The notes: generated by a model from the letters alone, not told the origin. Shown: positions 18,830-26,389, counted from the stretch's first letter. The stretch is 64,000 nt of DNA from Comamonas sp. JUb58 (GCF_004364775.1 NZ_SOAL01000020.1:52458-116457); one strand, 5' to 3'. A program made the numbers and translations.

Positions 18830-19752
18830 CTTTCACCTCCGCTTTGCAAGCAGCCCAGGCTGCAGCCGGCACCCAGCACTACCCTGCCTCCACTTTGTAT
18901 GTGGTGGCCACGCCGATCGGCAACCTGGCCGACATCACCCTGCGCGCGCTGCATGTGCTGGAGCTGGCCGATGCCGTGGCCTGCGAGGACACCCGCCACA
19001 CCCACAGCATGCTACGCGCCTACGGCGTTGGCAAGTCGGGCGGCCAGCTGATTGCGGTACACCAACACAACGAGGCCGAGGCGGCCGAGCAGGTCATCAG
19101 CCGCCTGCAGCAAGGCCAGCGCATTGCCTATGTGAGCGATGCTGGCACGCCCGGCGTGAGTGACCCGGGCGCACGCCTGGCGGCGGCCGTGGCGCGCGCA
19201 GGCCTGCGCGTCAGCCCCCTGCCCGGCGCCAGCAGTGTGACCGCATTGGTCAGTGCCGCCGGCGCGGTGGCGGGTGAAGGCTCCAGCAGCGGCTTTGCAT
19301 TTATCGGCTTTTTGCCCACCAAGGCGCAAGAGCGCCAGCAGGCCGTCGCCCAACTGGCGCAAGACCCGCGCACCCTCGTATTGCTGGAAGCACCCCACCG
19401 CATTGCCGACCTGGCCCAGGCGCTGGCGGTGCTGCAAGACCGGCCCGTGACCTTGGGCCGCGAGCTGACCAAGCAGTTTGAAGACATTGCCACCATGCCT
19501 GCGGCCGATGTGCCCGCCTGGCTGGCGGCCGACCCGCACCGCAGCAAGGGCGAGTTTGCGCTGCTGCTGCACCCGCAAGCGGTGCAGACCGATGGCCTGG
19601 CCGATGCCCACCGCGTGCTGGCGCTGCTGCTGGCCGAGCTGCCGACCAAGACGGCCGTGAAGCTGGCCGCCGACATCACTGGCGCACCGCGCAATGCGCT
19701 GTATGACACGGCCCTGGCCTGGAAGCGCGATGCCGAGCAAAGCGACGACTGA
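18820..19752 (+). CDS. rsmI: 16S rRNA (cytidine1402-2'-O)-methyltransferase RsmI
   Basis: The product of about 310 residues is a tetrapyrrole-methylase-fold enzyme that 2'-O-methylates C1402 of 16S rRNA. Conserved segments are LYVVATPIGNLADITLRAL, VACEDTRHT, IAYVSDAGTPGVSDPGARL, LPGASSVTALVSAAG and FIGFLPTK. VLLEAPHRIADLAQAL and the C-terminal LPTKTAVKLAADITGAPRN follow. The preferred start is GTG 18820, with AAGGA nine bases upstream; the frame is open farther 5' but that part is not conserved. It is divergent from yraN, as in many proteobacteria, and here the two starts overlap. Confidence 0.94.
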   Translation: MSASFTSALQAAQAAAGTQHYPASTLYVVATPIGNLADITLRALHVLELADAVACEDTRHTHSMLRAYGVGKSGGQLIAVHQHNEAEAAEQVISRLQQGQRIAYVSDAGTPGVSDPGARLAAAVARAGLRVSPLPGASSVTALVSAAGAVAGEGSSSGFAFIGFLPTKAQERQQAVAQLAQDPRTLVLLEAPHRIADLAQALAVLQDRPVTLGRELTKQFEDIATMPAADVPAWLAADPHRSKGEFALLLHPQAVQTDGLADAHRVLALLLAELPTKTAVKLAADITGAPRNALYDTALAWKRDAEQSDD

Positions 19753-19773
19753 TCGCCGCTGGTGCGCTACGGT

Positions 19774-21039
19774 TTAAAGCGCCTGGCCGTGCACCAGGCC
19801 TGCCGCCACACCGCCAAACAGATCACCCTCGACCTGGGGCGTATCCGGAAAAGCCTGCGCCAGTGCCGCGCGCAGCGGCTGCAAGGCCGATGAACCGCCG
19901 GTCAGGTAGATCGCATCGATCTGCCCCTGCTGCAGGCCAGCGGCCTGCACACAGTCCAGCGCGCACTGCGCCACCTGGGCCAGCAAGGCCTGCAGGCATT
20001 GCTGCAGATCGGCAGGCCAGACCTCGGGGCTGAGGCCCGGCTCCAGCCAATCGACCTCCAGCTTTTGCACGCTTTGCTGGTTGGACAGACCGATCTTGGT
20101 CTCCTCAACCGCATTGGCCAAACGGTGACCCCAGTGCTCTTGCAGCAGGCATACCAGCCGGTCATGCAAGACCGTGTCGCGGTAGCTGCTGCGCAGCGCC
20201 TGCACCTCGCGCTGGCGCTGCGGGCTGTACAGCCACTGGATCAGGTGCCAGGTCGACAAGTCATGGAACACCGCGCTGGGCACCTCGCGCCCGCTGGGCC
20301 CCACATGCTGCAGGCCCAGGAGCGGCATGGCCGCCATCAGGCTCAGGCGCCGGTCAAAGTCGGTACCGCCAATGTGTACGCCAGTGGTAGCCAGAATGTC
20401 GCCGCTGCGCTCGGGCTTGTTGCGGCGCTCGGGGCCCAGGCGCACCACGGTGAAGTCCGAGGTACCGCCGCCAATGTCGACCACCAGCACCAGCGCTTCA
20501 TTCGCAATGCGCTGCTCATAGTCCAGCGCCGCGGCAATCGGCTCCAGCTGAAAGCGCACATCCTTGAAACCTGCGGCCTGCGCGGCATGCTGCAAGGCAT
20601 TCTGTGCGGCCAGATCGCGGCCCGCGTCTTCATCGACAAAATGCACCGGCCGGCCCATGACCACGGTGGCCGGCAAATGGCCAATCTGGCGCTGGGCCGT
20701 GGCGGCCAGCTGCTGCACAAACAGCGCCACGATGTCCTGGTAGGCCACCATCTTGCCGTGCACCACCGTTTTCTCCTGCATCAGCGCGCTGCCCAGCAGG
20801 CTTTTAAGCGAGCGCATCAGCCGGCCTTCGGTGCCTTCCAGATAGCGCGAGACGGCATCACGCCCGTAGTGGGTGCTGTGGTCCTCGGTGTTGAAGAACA
20901 CGGCCGTGGGCATCGCTTGCGATGCGCCCTCGGCTTGCAACAGCGTGGAAGGGCCGGGCGCAGCCAGGTCGGCCTTGAACGCCATGGCGGAATTGGAAGT
21001 GCCGAAATCAATGCCCAGGATGGCGGGTGCAGATGACAT
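19774..21039 (-). CDS. yegD: Hsp70-family protein, YegD-like
   Basis: This 421-residue protein has an actin/Hsp70 ATPase fold: IDFGTSNSAMAF at the N-terminus (phosphate 1), LVVDIGGGTSDFTVVRL (phosphate 2), FKDVRFQLEPIAAALDYEQR (connect) and IYLTGGSSALQPLRAAL (adenosine). No substrate-binding and lid domain like that of DnaK follows, so the protein is ATPase domain plus a family-specific insert only. YegD function is not known. The ATG at 21039 precedes the conserved start; upstream in-frame codons are not conserved. A terminator-like hairpin lies about 90 bases upstream in a possible leader. It converges on rsmI with a 21-base gap. Confidence 0.88.
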   Translation of the reverse strand: MSSAPAILGIDFGTSNSAMAFKADLAAPGPSTLLQAEGASQAMPTAVFFNTEDHSTHYGRDAVSRYLEGTEGRLMRSLKSLLGSALMQEKTVVHGKMVAYQDIVALFVQQLAATAQRQIGHLPATVVMGRPVHFVDEDAGRDLAAQNALQHAAQAAGFKDVRFQLEPIAAALDYEQRIANEALVLVVDIGGGTSDFTVVRLGPERRNKPERSGDILATTGVHIGGTDFDRRLSLMAAMPLLGLQHVGPSGREVPSAVFHDLSTWHLIQWLYSPQRQREVQALRSSYRDTVLHDRLVCLLQEHWGHRLANAVEETKIGLSNQQSVQKLEVDWLEPGLSPEVWPADLQQCLQALLAQVAQCALDCVQAAGLQQGQIDAIYLTGGSSALQPLRAALAQAFPDTPQVEGDLFGGVAAGLVHGQAL

Positions 21040-21124
21040 AAAGACCAGGTCCGACGGGGGGATCGAACGAAAAAAATCAAGGCATGCCGGTTGCAAGATG
21101 CAGACCCGGTGCCGGTATAAAAAG

Positions 21125-21253
21125 GGAAAAGCCTCTGTACCCTAGCGGATGCAGAGGCCCAAATGCGACTGGCCTGACACGGAGTCGGTTGACCCAGGCG
21201 TGCGCTGCAAGAACCGGTACACCGGGTTTGCGCGCCGCGACCGGAAAATTATA
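21125..21253 (-). ncRNA. Candidate small RNA or attenuated leader upstream of the YegD-like gene
   Basis: The 334-base gap 21040-21373 holds no supported gene. On the minus strand a perfect TATAAT lies at 21248-21253, though with a poor -35. About 80 bases later comes GCCTCTG, a 14-base loop, and CAGAGGC followed by TTTTCCCTTTTT (about 21120-21160). This would define a transcript of roughly 110-120 bases, or an attenuator in the leader of the gene starting at 21039. No family of RNA was recognised. Confidence 0.35.
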
Positions 21254-21373
21254 GGGCAAGCGCATGCAGCGACCGCAGGCAAACCATAGACACCATAAAT
21301 AGCCCCATACGAAGCCCATTTGCGTGCTGCTATGCTCGGCGCTCCCTGCAGTACCGCTGGCTCTCCCGCGCCT

Positions 21374-22231
21374 ATGCCCACCATGCACATCGTCCATACC
21401 ATCGCCGAACTTCGACAAGCCCTGGCCGAACGCGGCCGGCCCGCCTTTGTGCCCACCATGGGCAATCTGCATGCCGGCCATATCTCGCTGGTGCATGAGG
21501 CCAAACGCCATGGCGCGGTGACGGTGGCGAGCATCTTCGTCAACCGCCTGCAGTTCCTGCCGACTGAAGACTTCGACAGCTATCCCCGCACCTGGGAGAA
21601 CGACTGCGACCAGCTGCAAGCGGCTGGCTGCGACATTCTGTTCGCCCCGCGCGAGAAGGACCTCTACCCCGAGCCCCAGCTGTTCAAGGTGCAGCCCGAC
21701 CCGGCGCTGGCCGACATTCTGGAAGGCGAGTTCCGCCCCGGCTTTTTCACCGGCGTCTGCACCGTCGTGATGAAGCTGTTCAGCTGCGTGTTTGCCAGCA
21801 CCGGCGGCGGCGCAGCCATCTTTGGCTGGAAGGACTACCAGCAGCTGATGGTCATCCGCCGCATGGTGGCGCAGTTTGCGCTGCCCATCGAGATCATCGG
21901 CTGCCCCACCGCACGGGCCGACGACGGCCTGGCACTGAGCTCACGCAATGGCTACCTGAGCGCGGCAGAGCGCCAGCAGGCCATGGCCTTGTCGCAAGCG
22001 CTGCAGGCCCTAGCCGCCGCCGCCCGCAACGCTCCCGGCGACCGGGCTGCGCTGGAAGCCCAGGCCATGCAGGCCCTGCGCGCCCAAGGCTGGGAGCCCG
22101 ACTACCTGACCGTGCGCCAGCGCCACAACCTGCTGGCACCGGCTGCCGGCGATCTGGCCAGCGCGCCCTTGGTGGTGCTGGGTGCAGCGCGGCTGGGCAG
22201 CACGCGGCTGATTGATAACCTGGAGTTTTGA
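21374..22231 (+). CDS. panC: Pantoate-beta-alanine ligase
   Basis: The 285-residue enzyme makes pantothenate from pantoate, beta-alanine and ATP. It shows the ATP-binding MGNLHAGH (HxGH) motif, [56 protein letters not shown] and the SSRNGYL motif near 190-200. Length fits the family (about 280). The ATG at 21374 ([10 protein letters not shown]) is preferred over the open frame farther upstream; a second ATG three codons on is possible, and neither has a strong ribosome site. It stands alone, without panB or panD beside it. Confidence 0.95.
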   Translation: MPTMHIVHTIAELRQALAERGRPAFVPTMGNLHAGHISLVHEAKRHGAVTVASIFVNRLQFLPTEDFDSYPRTWENDCDQLQAAGCDILFAPREKDLYPEPQLFKVQPDPALADILEGEFRPGFFTGVCTVVMKLFSCVFASTGGGAAIFGWKDYQQLMVIRRMVAQFALPIEIIGCPTARADDGLALSSRNGYLSAAERQQAMALSQALQALAAAARNAPGDRAALEAQAMQALRAQGWEPDYLTVRQRHNLLAPAAGDLASAPLVVLGAARLGSTRLIDNLEF

Positions 22232-22292
22232 GAACCTGTCCAAAGGTGGGGCGCATCCGCGTTAACCCAGGACGCGCGCAGCACATCCCGGC

Positions 22293-22742
22293 TTAGCGGA
22301 TCTTGCCGTTGCCAGGCGGCTCATAGCGCTGGCCGGGAAAGAACACCCGCTCGATCTCGCGCAGCGAGCCTTCACCCAAGGAGCGTATTTTGAGCAGCTC
22401 ATGCGGGTAGGCATCGCGCAACTGCTCCGGGGTGGTGATATCGCCGCGTGCCAGGGCGCGGACGATGGCTACCGGCAGCGAGCCATTGAGGCAGGAGCCC
22501 GAGACAAAGGGCAGCTCTGGCATCGCATGCGTGGGGATATAGGCCTGGCCAGGCAAAAAGGCCTTCTCAATCTTCCGCAGCCGGAGCAGGCCGATGCCCT
22601 TGATGGCCAGCAGGCCCAGCGGATAGGCCTTGCGCACCGCCTCCACCGAATCGATCCCATTGCGCAGCAGAAGCCGTACCACGGGCGCAGGCAACTTCCC
22701 TTCTAAAGAAGTGGAAGGAGATGGAGCGGAGCCATTTGCCAT
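22293..22742 (-). CDS. Unknown protein with two alpha-CTD-like helix-hairpin-helix repeats (second of a pair)
   Basis: I do not recognise a named family for this 149-residue protein. It consists of two related repeats, at about 17-70 and 89-142. Each runs LP-x-x-(I/V)VR, then an Ile-rich turn, AYP-x-x-LL-x-I-(K/R)-(G/S)-(I/L)G, then LR-x-IE-x-x-F-x-PGQ-x-Y. The pattern LLKI-x-x-LG-x-x-x-L-x-EIE resembles the C-terminal domain of RNA polymerase alpha (LLKTPNLGKKSLTEIKEVL), a helix-hairpin-helix DNA-binding fold. The start at ATG 22742 has no good ribosome site. The gene follows its homologue at 22759-23241 by 16 bases, so the two form an operon. DNA or protein binding is inferred from the fold resemblance only. 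Confidence 0.7.
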   Translation of the reverse strand: MANGSAPSPSTSLEGKLPAPVVRLLLRNGIDSVEAVRKAYPLGLLAIKGIGLLRLRKIEKAFLPGQAYIPTHAMPELPFVSGSCLNGSLPVAIVRALARGDITTPEQLRDAYPHELLKIRSLGEGSLREIERVFFPGQRYEPPGNGKIR

Positions 22743-22758
22743 ATTGATGAAATCATAA

Positions 22759-23241
22759 TCATCTTTGCTTAATTGTGTTTCTAATGGTTTTTCTTGATTT
22801 CATCGGTTCAAAGCGCTGGCCATCAAAAAAAGTGGCCTCCACCTCGCGCAGCGCCTTGATACCAAACCCCGTTATTTCGACCAAGCGCCGGGGATAAGCA
22901 GCCACCAGCTGCTGCACGGTTTTGATGCCATGGCGCCGCAAAGTGATCAAAACCCGCCGAGACACCAAGCCCTCCAGCGAGATCCCGTCCAAGTCATCCG
23001 TCTCGATCGGCGCCAGCACCGGCACCTCATAACGCCGCCCGGGAAAAAGCAGCTCCTCGATCTGCCGGAACCGCACCGGCCCCAGGTAGTGGATTTTCAG
23101 CAGTTTGGCGGGATACAGCTCTTCGACCTGCGCAAGCGTCGTGATGTCGTGCCGGGCCAGCAGCTTCCACAGGTCCGGCGGCAGCAGGTCCTGCAGAGGC
23201 TTATTCGCCCTAGTAGACGGTGGGGATGGGGGTGTAGTCAT
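22759..23241 (-). CDS. Unknown protein with two alpha-CTD-like helix-hairpin-helix repeats (first of a pair)
   Basis: This 160-residue protein is homologous to its downstream neighbour. Repeats lie at about 19-72 (LARHDITTLAQVEELYPAKL, then LKIHYLGPVRFRQIEELLFP) and 94-146 (RRHGIKTVQQLVAAYPRRLV, then EITGFGIKALREVEATFFDG). Each ends with a PG/DGxR(Y/F)E motif. The C-terminal tail is basic and Lys/Arg-rich (MKSRKTIRNTIKQR) and its DNA is AT-rich compared with the surroundings, a hint of transfer. The best ribosome site (AGGAG) is 15 bases from this ATG and instead serves an overlapping 13-codon frame at 23210-23251, so translation may be controlled. No function is assigned. Confidence 0.7.
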   Translation of the reverse strand: MTTPPSPPSTRANKPLQDLLPPDLWKLLARHDITTLAQVEELYPAKLLKIHYLGPVRFRQIEELLFPGRRYEVPVLAPIETDDLDGISLEGLVSRRVLITLRRHGIKTVQQLVAAYPRRLVEITGFGIKALREVEATFFDGQRFEPMKSRKTIRNTIKQR

Positions 23242-23398
23242 CTGTAACCATCGTATCTCCTAGGGCTTGCAAAATATTACATGCGGGGCTGAGATTAGAT
23301 TTGTTGACATGTCTCATATACAGTCCCTAATGCCAGCAGCTTTTTGCGCCTGCGCCCCACCTGGGATGGCTGTGTCTGCCCTGTAAAAAGCTATGGCC

Positions 23399-23689
23399 TC
23401 ATGCCTTCGACCTGTCCGGCTGCGCGTCATGGCGCTGGGCCACCTTGGCCATGTACAGCGTCCCCAGAATGCAGAGGCTCAGTGCTGGCCAGCCCACGAC
23501 GAACAGTCCCAACAGCCCCTCTACAAAAAACAGCACACAAATCCCTATCTGCACCGAGCCAAACCGGCGCCGCGCCGGGGCTGTGGGCGTGGCGGCCCCA
23601 GACGTGGCGCTGCTCGGGCCCGCGCCCTCCTGGGGCACTGGCGCATCCGTAGGTGGGCGCAGTCGTTCAGGTTGCTGGGCATGTTGCAT
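23399..23689 (-). CDS. Small two-helix membrane protein, unknown
   Basis: The 96-residue protein has a hydrophilic, Pro/Ala/Ser-rich first 45 residues. About 45 residues of mostly hydrophobic sequence follow (IGICVLFFVEGLLGLFVVGW and ALSLCILGTLYMAKVA) and suggest two closely spaced membrane helices, then a short charged tail. ATG 23689 is preceded by AAAGGA at about nine bases, which supports it as a real gene. No family was recognised. It is divergent from the XRE regulator at 23826 and may share that control region. Confidence 0.6.
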   Translation of the reverse strand: MQHAQQPERLRPPTDAPVPQEGAGPSSATSGAATPTAPARRRFGSVQIGICVLFFVEGLLGLFVVGWPALSLCILGTLYMAKVAQRHDAQPDRSKA

Positions 23690-23796
23690 GGCAGGGGTTC
23701 CTTTCGTTCGGTGGCGTTGCCCTCGTCTCTGTGAATAGCGAAATTACATTGGATTCCACAAATTGAATTCTGGCCCATTCCATTCCAACACACAAC

Positions 23797-23828
23797 CATA
23801 TCTGTTGGATTTCAACTAGACAGATATG
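23797..23828. promoter_or_regulatory. Inverted repeat overlapping the start of the first XRE gene
   Basis: CATATCTG (23797-23804) and CAGATATG (23821-23828) form a perfect 8-base inverted repeat with a 16-base spacer. The right arm includes the ATG of the gene at 23826. TTGGATT occurs within the spacer and again near 23751. An autoregulatory operator for the XRE protein is the simplest reading. Confidence 0.45.
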
Positions 23829-24185
23829 ATCAATAAGAAGCCTGGCGAAAAGCCCTTGACCCAACTCCTGGGGCAGCGCATTGCCGAGCTGCGCAAGTCG
23901 CGCCAGTGGACGCAGGCACAATTGGCTGAGCGGCTGCAGGTAGAGCCCGAGACCATCAGCCGCTTTGAACGCGGCGCCTCCGTCCCCTCACTCCACACGC
24001 TGGAGAGCCTCGCAGCCATCCTGCGCGTCAGCATCGCCGACCTGCTCGCCCAAAGCTCCACCGCCCCCGATGACCAGGCCATGCGGATCAGTGCATGGTT
24101 GTCGGAGCTGGATCCAGCAGACCGCGCCTTTGTCACCGGCATCGTGCAGCAGCTTTGTGAGCGGCTGCGATCGCATGGTGGGTGA
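23826..24185 (+). CDS. XRE-family helix-turn-helix regulator
   Basis: The 119-residue protein has a Cro/C1-type helix-turn-helix at about 12-66 (LGQRIAELRKSRQWTQAQLA, VEPETISRFERGASVPSLHT). A short helical C-terminal domain of about 45 residues (DQAMRISAWLSELDPADRAF) follows and may dimerise. The ATG at 23826 lies within a palindrome arm, leaving little room for a ribosome site, so tight autoregulation is likely. Its targets are unknown; candidates are itself and the divergent membrane protein gene. It lies in a short accessory block with another XRE gene 180 bases downstream. Confidence 0.87.
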   Translation: MINKKPGEKPLTQLLGQRIAELRKSRQWTQAQLAERLQVEPETISRFERGASVPSLHTLESLAAILRVSIADLLAQSSTAPDDQAMRISAWLSELDPADRAFVTGIVQQLCERLRSHGG

Positions 24186-24314
24186 CGGAGCGCGTTTCCA
24201 TTCACGGCGATATCGGTTTCCTCACATAGCGCAGCAGACTACCCGCTGTAGCTGAACCTCGAGCACACGCTGCCACCAGCTCCCACAAACTGCATCTCTG
24301 ACAGGCTGATTGAT

Positions 24315-24364
24315 GTCACGTATTTCGTGACGACAGCTTACCACGAAGTCACGAGACTCGTGAC
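24315..24364. promoter_or_regulatory. Pair of 17-bp palindromic operators abutting the second XRE gene
   Basis: GTCACGTATTTCGTGAC (24315-24331) has 6-base arms and GTCACGAGACTCGTGAC (24348-24364) has 7-base arms. Their centres are 33 bases apart, about three helical turns, so bound dimers would sit on the same DNA face. The second palindrome ends one base before the ATG at 24365, leaving no separate ribosome site. This strongly suggests autoregulation by the downstream XRE protein. Confidence 0.7.
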
Positions 24365-24691
24365 ATGCTTTCCACCCCTTCCTCAACCGCTACCGTTCTG
24401 GGCCGCCGCATGCGCGCCCGACGTGAGGACTTGGGCTGGTCGCAGGAAAAGGTCGGCGTACTGATCGGCATTGATGAATCCGCAAGCCGTGCACGCATCA
24501 GCCGCTATGAACTGGGCACGCATGAGCCGCCGATCAAAACAGCGCGGCTGATTGCCGAAGTACTGCAGGTGCCGTTGGCCTATCTGTACTGTGAGGATGA
24601 CGACTCCGCCCGGCTCTTGTTGTCCCTAGGAACGATGAGCAAAACCAAGCGGGCTAAAGCGCTGGCGCATTGGCTGGCAGAGATCGCCTGA
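24365..24691 (+). CDS. XRE-family helix-turn-helix regulator with operator touching its start
   Basis: The 108-residue protein has a Cro/C1-type helix-turn-helix at about 10-70 (LGRRMRARREDLGWSQEKVG, ARISRYELGTHEPPIKTARL, AEVLQVPLAYLYCEDDDSAR). A short C-terminal helix follows. The start ATG directly follows a palindrome of type GTCACGA/TCGTGAC, so a leaderless or very short-leader message is possible. It is unrelated in detail to the XRE protein at 23826. The operator sequence appears only here within the window as far as I can see, which fits a local autorepressor. The Nudix gene downstream may be co-transcribed (91-base gap). Confidence 0.87.
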   Translation: MLSTPSSTATVLGRRMRARREDLGWSQEKVGVLIGIDESASRARISRYELGTHEPPIKTARLIAEVLQVPLAYLYCEDDDSARLLLSLGTMSKTKRAKALAHWLAEIA

Positions 24692-24782
24692 ATCGTTGAA
24701 GCCGAGCCTGGCAGGTGGCGTGCAAGCGCCAGCTTCAGCACCGACGCGCAATACACAAGCAACCCCGGATATAGAAATAAGT

Positions 24783-25274
24783 ATGGCTACAACCCCATGG
24801 CGACCACCCCAGCACATCAAAGTCAAAGCCATCGGCCTGCACTGGCGTGACGGCCAATTGCTGGCCAGCGAAGTCTTTGATGACGCAGGCCGTTTGACAG
24901 GGGTGCGCCCCCTCGGCGGTGGCGTGGAGTTTGGCGAGCGCTGGCAACAAGCGCTCAAGCGAGAGTTCCAGGAAGAGCTGGGCGTTGAGGTGGAAGTACA
25001 AGGCCCACCCCTCGTGATGGAGAATCTCTACACGCACCAAGGCGCTACCGGCCATGAGGTGCTGTTCATCGCCAATGTCGTGTTTGATGCAGCGCCGTTT
25101 GCACACCTAGACGACATCCGCTTCCGCGAAAACAACGGCACCTGGTGCACAGCGCGCTGGTTTGATGTGGCGGCGCTGGACATGCCCGGCTGCCCTGCAC
25201 TCTACCCCGCTGGCCTCAAGCAAGCGCTGCTCGCATCGGCAGAGAGGCCGGCATCGCAGCCTGCCATGAGGTAG
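24783..25274 (+). CDS. Nudix hydrolase
   Basis: The product of about 163 residues carries the Nudix box: GGGVEFGERWQQALKREFQE followed by ELGVEV, matching G-x5-E-x7-R-E-x-x-E-E-x-G. Nudix enzymes hydrolyse nucleoside diphosphates linked to other moieties; the particular substrate cannot be read from this box. The ATG at 24783 gives MATTPWRPPQHIKVKAIGLH; codons upstream in frame run into the intergenic region and are not preferred. It follows the second XRE gene on the same strand. Confidence 0.85.
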   Translation: MATTPWRPPQHIKVKAIGLHWRDGQLLASEVFDDAGRLTGVRPLGGGVEFGERWQQALKREFQEELGVEVEVQGPPLVMENLYTHQGATGHEVLFIANVVFDAAPFAHLDDIRFRENNGTWCTARWFDVAALDMPGCPALYPAGLKQALLASAERPASQPAMR

Positions 25275-25284
25275 CGCCAGACGC

Positions 25285-25312
25285 AAAAAAGCCCATCACA
25301 GAGGATGGGCTT
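25285..25312 (-). terminator. Terminator of the left tRNA-Phe gene
   Basis: On the minus strand AAGCCCATC and GATGGGCTT form a stem with a 6-base loop followed by TTTTTT, just downstream of the tRNA-Phe gene at 25324-25399. It can also end the converging Nudix transcript. Confidence 0.8.
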
Positions 25313-25323
25313 CAGAATGCGTT

Positions 25324-25399
25324 TGGTGGCCTGGCGCGGAATCGAACCACGGACACGCGGATTTTCAATCCGCTGCTCTACCAACTGAGCTACCGGGCC
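25324..25399 (-). tRNA. tRNA-Phe (GAA), copy 1
   Basis: The minus strand gives a 76-base cloverleaf with encoded CCA. The acceptor GGCCCGG pairs at the 3' end, the anticodon loop is TTGAAAA with anticodon GAA, and the T-arm has GGTTCGATTCC. A TATAAT (plus-strand 25413-25418) lies 14 bases upstream. It is identical in sequence to the copy at 25527-25602. Confidence 0.97.
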
Positions 25400-25485
25400 A
25401 ACACAAGCTAGCATTATAGCCTGCGCTGAGAGCCCTATCGGCAATTTAGGGGAATTGCGGCACATGTGATGCGTGCCAGATACAA

Positions 25486-25518
25486 GAAAGCCTCTGCACC
25501 ATGTCTGATGCAGAGGCT
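25486..25518 (-). terminator. Terminator of the right tRNA-Phe gene
   Basis: AGCCTCTGCA and TGCAGAGGCT form a 10-base stem with a 10-base loop, followed on the minus strand by TTCTTG. It lies just after the tRNA-Phe gene at 25527-25602, so each copy has its own terminator. Confidence 0.75.
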
Positions 25519-25526
25519 TGTTGTTT

Positions 25527-25602
25527 TGGTGGCCTGGCGCGGAATCGAACCACGGACACGCGGATTTTCAATCCGCTGCTCTACCAACTGAGCTACCGGG
25601 CC
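25527..25602 (-). tRNA. tRNA-Phe (GAA), copy 2
   Basis: This 76-base cloverleaf with encoded CCA and GAA anticodon is identical to copy 1. A TATAAT (plus-strand 25613-25618) lies 10 bases upstream. The flanks are not duplicated except for the upstream -10 box, so the copies are separate transcription units. Confidence 0.97.
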
Positions 25603-25654
25603 CACGAGTGGAATTATAGCCCGAAAAAAAGGGCGCTTTTTCAAAAAACTGAAA

Positions 25655-26350
25655 TCAGTTCTTTTTATTGCGCGTCAGGTCCACGCCCAGCTGGCGCAGC
25701 TTGCGGTACAGGTGGGTGCGCTCCAGACCGGTCTTCTCGGCCACGCGGGTCATGGAGCCGCCTTCGCGCGCCAGGTGGAACTCGAAGTAGGCTTTCTCGA
25801 AGCCATCGCGTGCTTCGCGCAGCGGACGATCCAAGTCAAAGCCCTGGTGCGCATTGGGTGCGGCATCGGGCGATGCAGAGGTGGCCACGCTGGCAACCAC
25901 CGGTGCGCTGTAGCCGGATGGGGTGAATGATGGCGCCACCTTGCCTGGCGCTGCGGGCGCCGCAGGTGCGGCGGCGGGTGCCGGCACATTGCGCTGCAAG
26001 CCCTGCTCCACTGCCTTGAGCAGCTTTTGCATGGTGATGGGCTTTTCCAAAAAAGAGAACGCGCCAATGCGCGTTGCTTCGACAGCGGTATCAATGGTGG
26101 CGTGGCCACTCATCATGATCACGGGCATGGTCAGCAGACCGGTCATCGACCACTCTTTGAGCAGCGACACGCCATCGGTGTCGGGCATCCAGATGTCGAG
26201 CAGCACCAGGTCGTAGCCGCTTTCGTTGCGCGCCAGGCGCGCCTGGGTGGCGTTCTCTGCCACGTCCACGCTGTGGCCCTCATCGTTCAGGATCTCAGAC
26301 AGGAGATCCCGAATTCCCAATTCGTCATCGACAACCAGAATATTTGCCAT
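25655..26350 (-). CDS. NtrX-like response regulator lacking the AAA+ domain
   Basis: The 231-residue regulator has a receiver domain at 1-120 with acidic pocket DD (8-9), phosphoacceptor Asp52 (LVLLDIWMPDTDG) and Lys in FLEKPI near 103. An Ala/Pro-rich linker of about 60 residues follows. A Fis-type helix-turn-helix lies at about 180-228 (FEFHLAREGGSMTRVAEKTG, ERTHLYRKLRQLG). NtrX normally has a sigma54 AAA+ domain between these parts; none is present, and this shorter form resembles RegA/PrrA layout. It lies 39 bases after the NtrY-like kinase gene, its probable partner. Confidence 0.88.
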   Translation of the reverse strand: MANILVVDDELGIRDLLSEILNDEGHSVDVAENATQARLARNESGYDLVLLDIWMPDTDGVSLLKEWSMTGLLTMPVIMMSGHATIDTAVEATRIGAFSFLEKPITMQKLLKAVEQGLQRNVPAPAAAPAAPAAPGKVAPSFTPSGYSAPVVASVATSASPDAAPNAHQGFDLDRPLREARDGFEKAYFEFHLAREGGSMTRVAEKTGLERTHLYRKLRQLGVDLTRNKKN

Positions 26351-26389
26351 ATTTTTTGAAAATCAAGTGCAGCAGGTGTGAGAGAAATT

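Noticed and set aside
22741..22775. Fur-box-like AT-rich stretch between the alpha-CTD-like genes
   Set aside because: Match to the Fur consensus is poor and it lies in a 16-base junction within a coupled gene pair.
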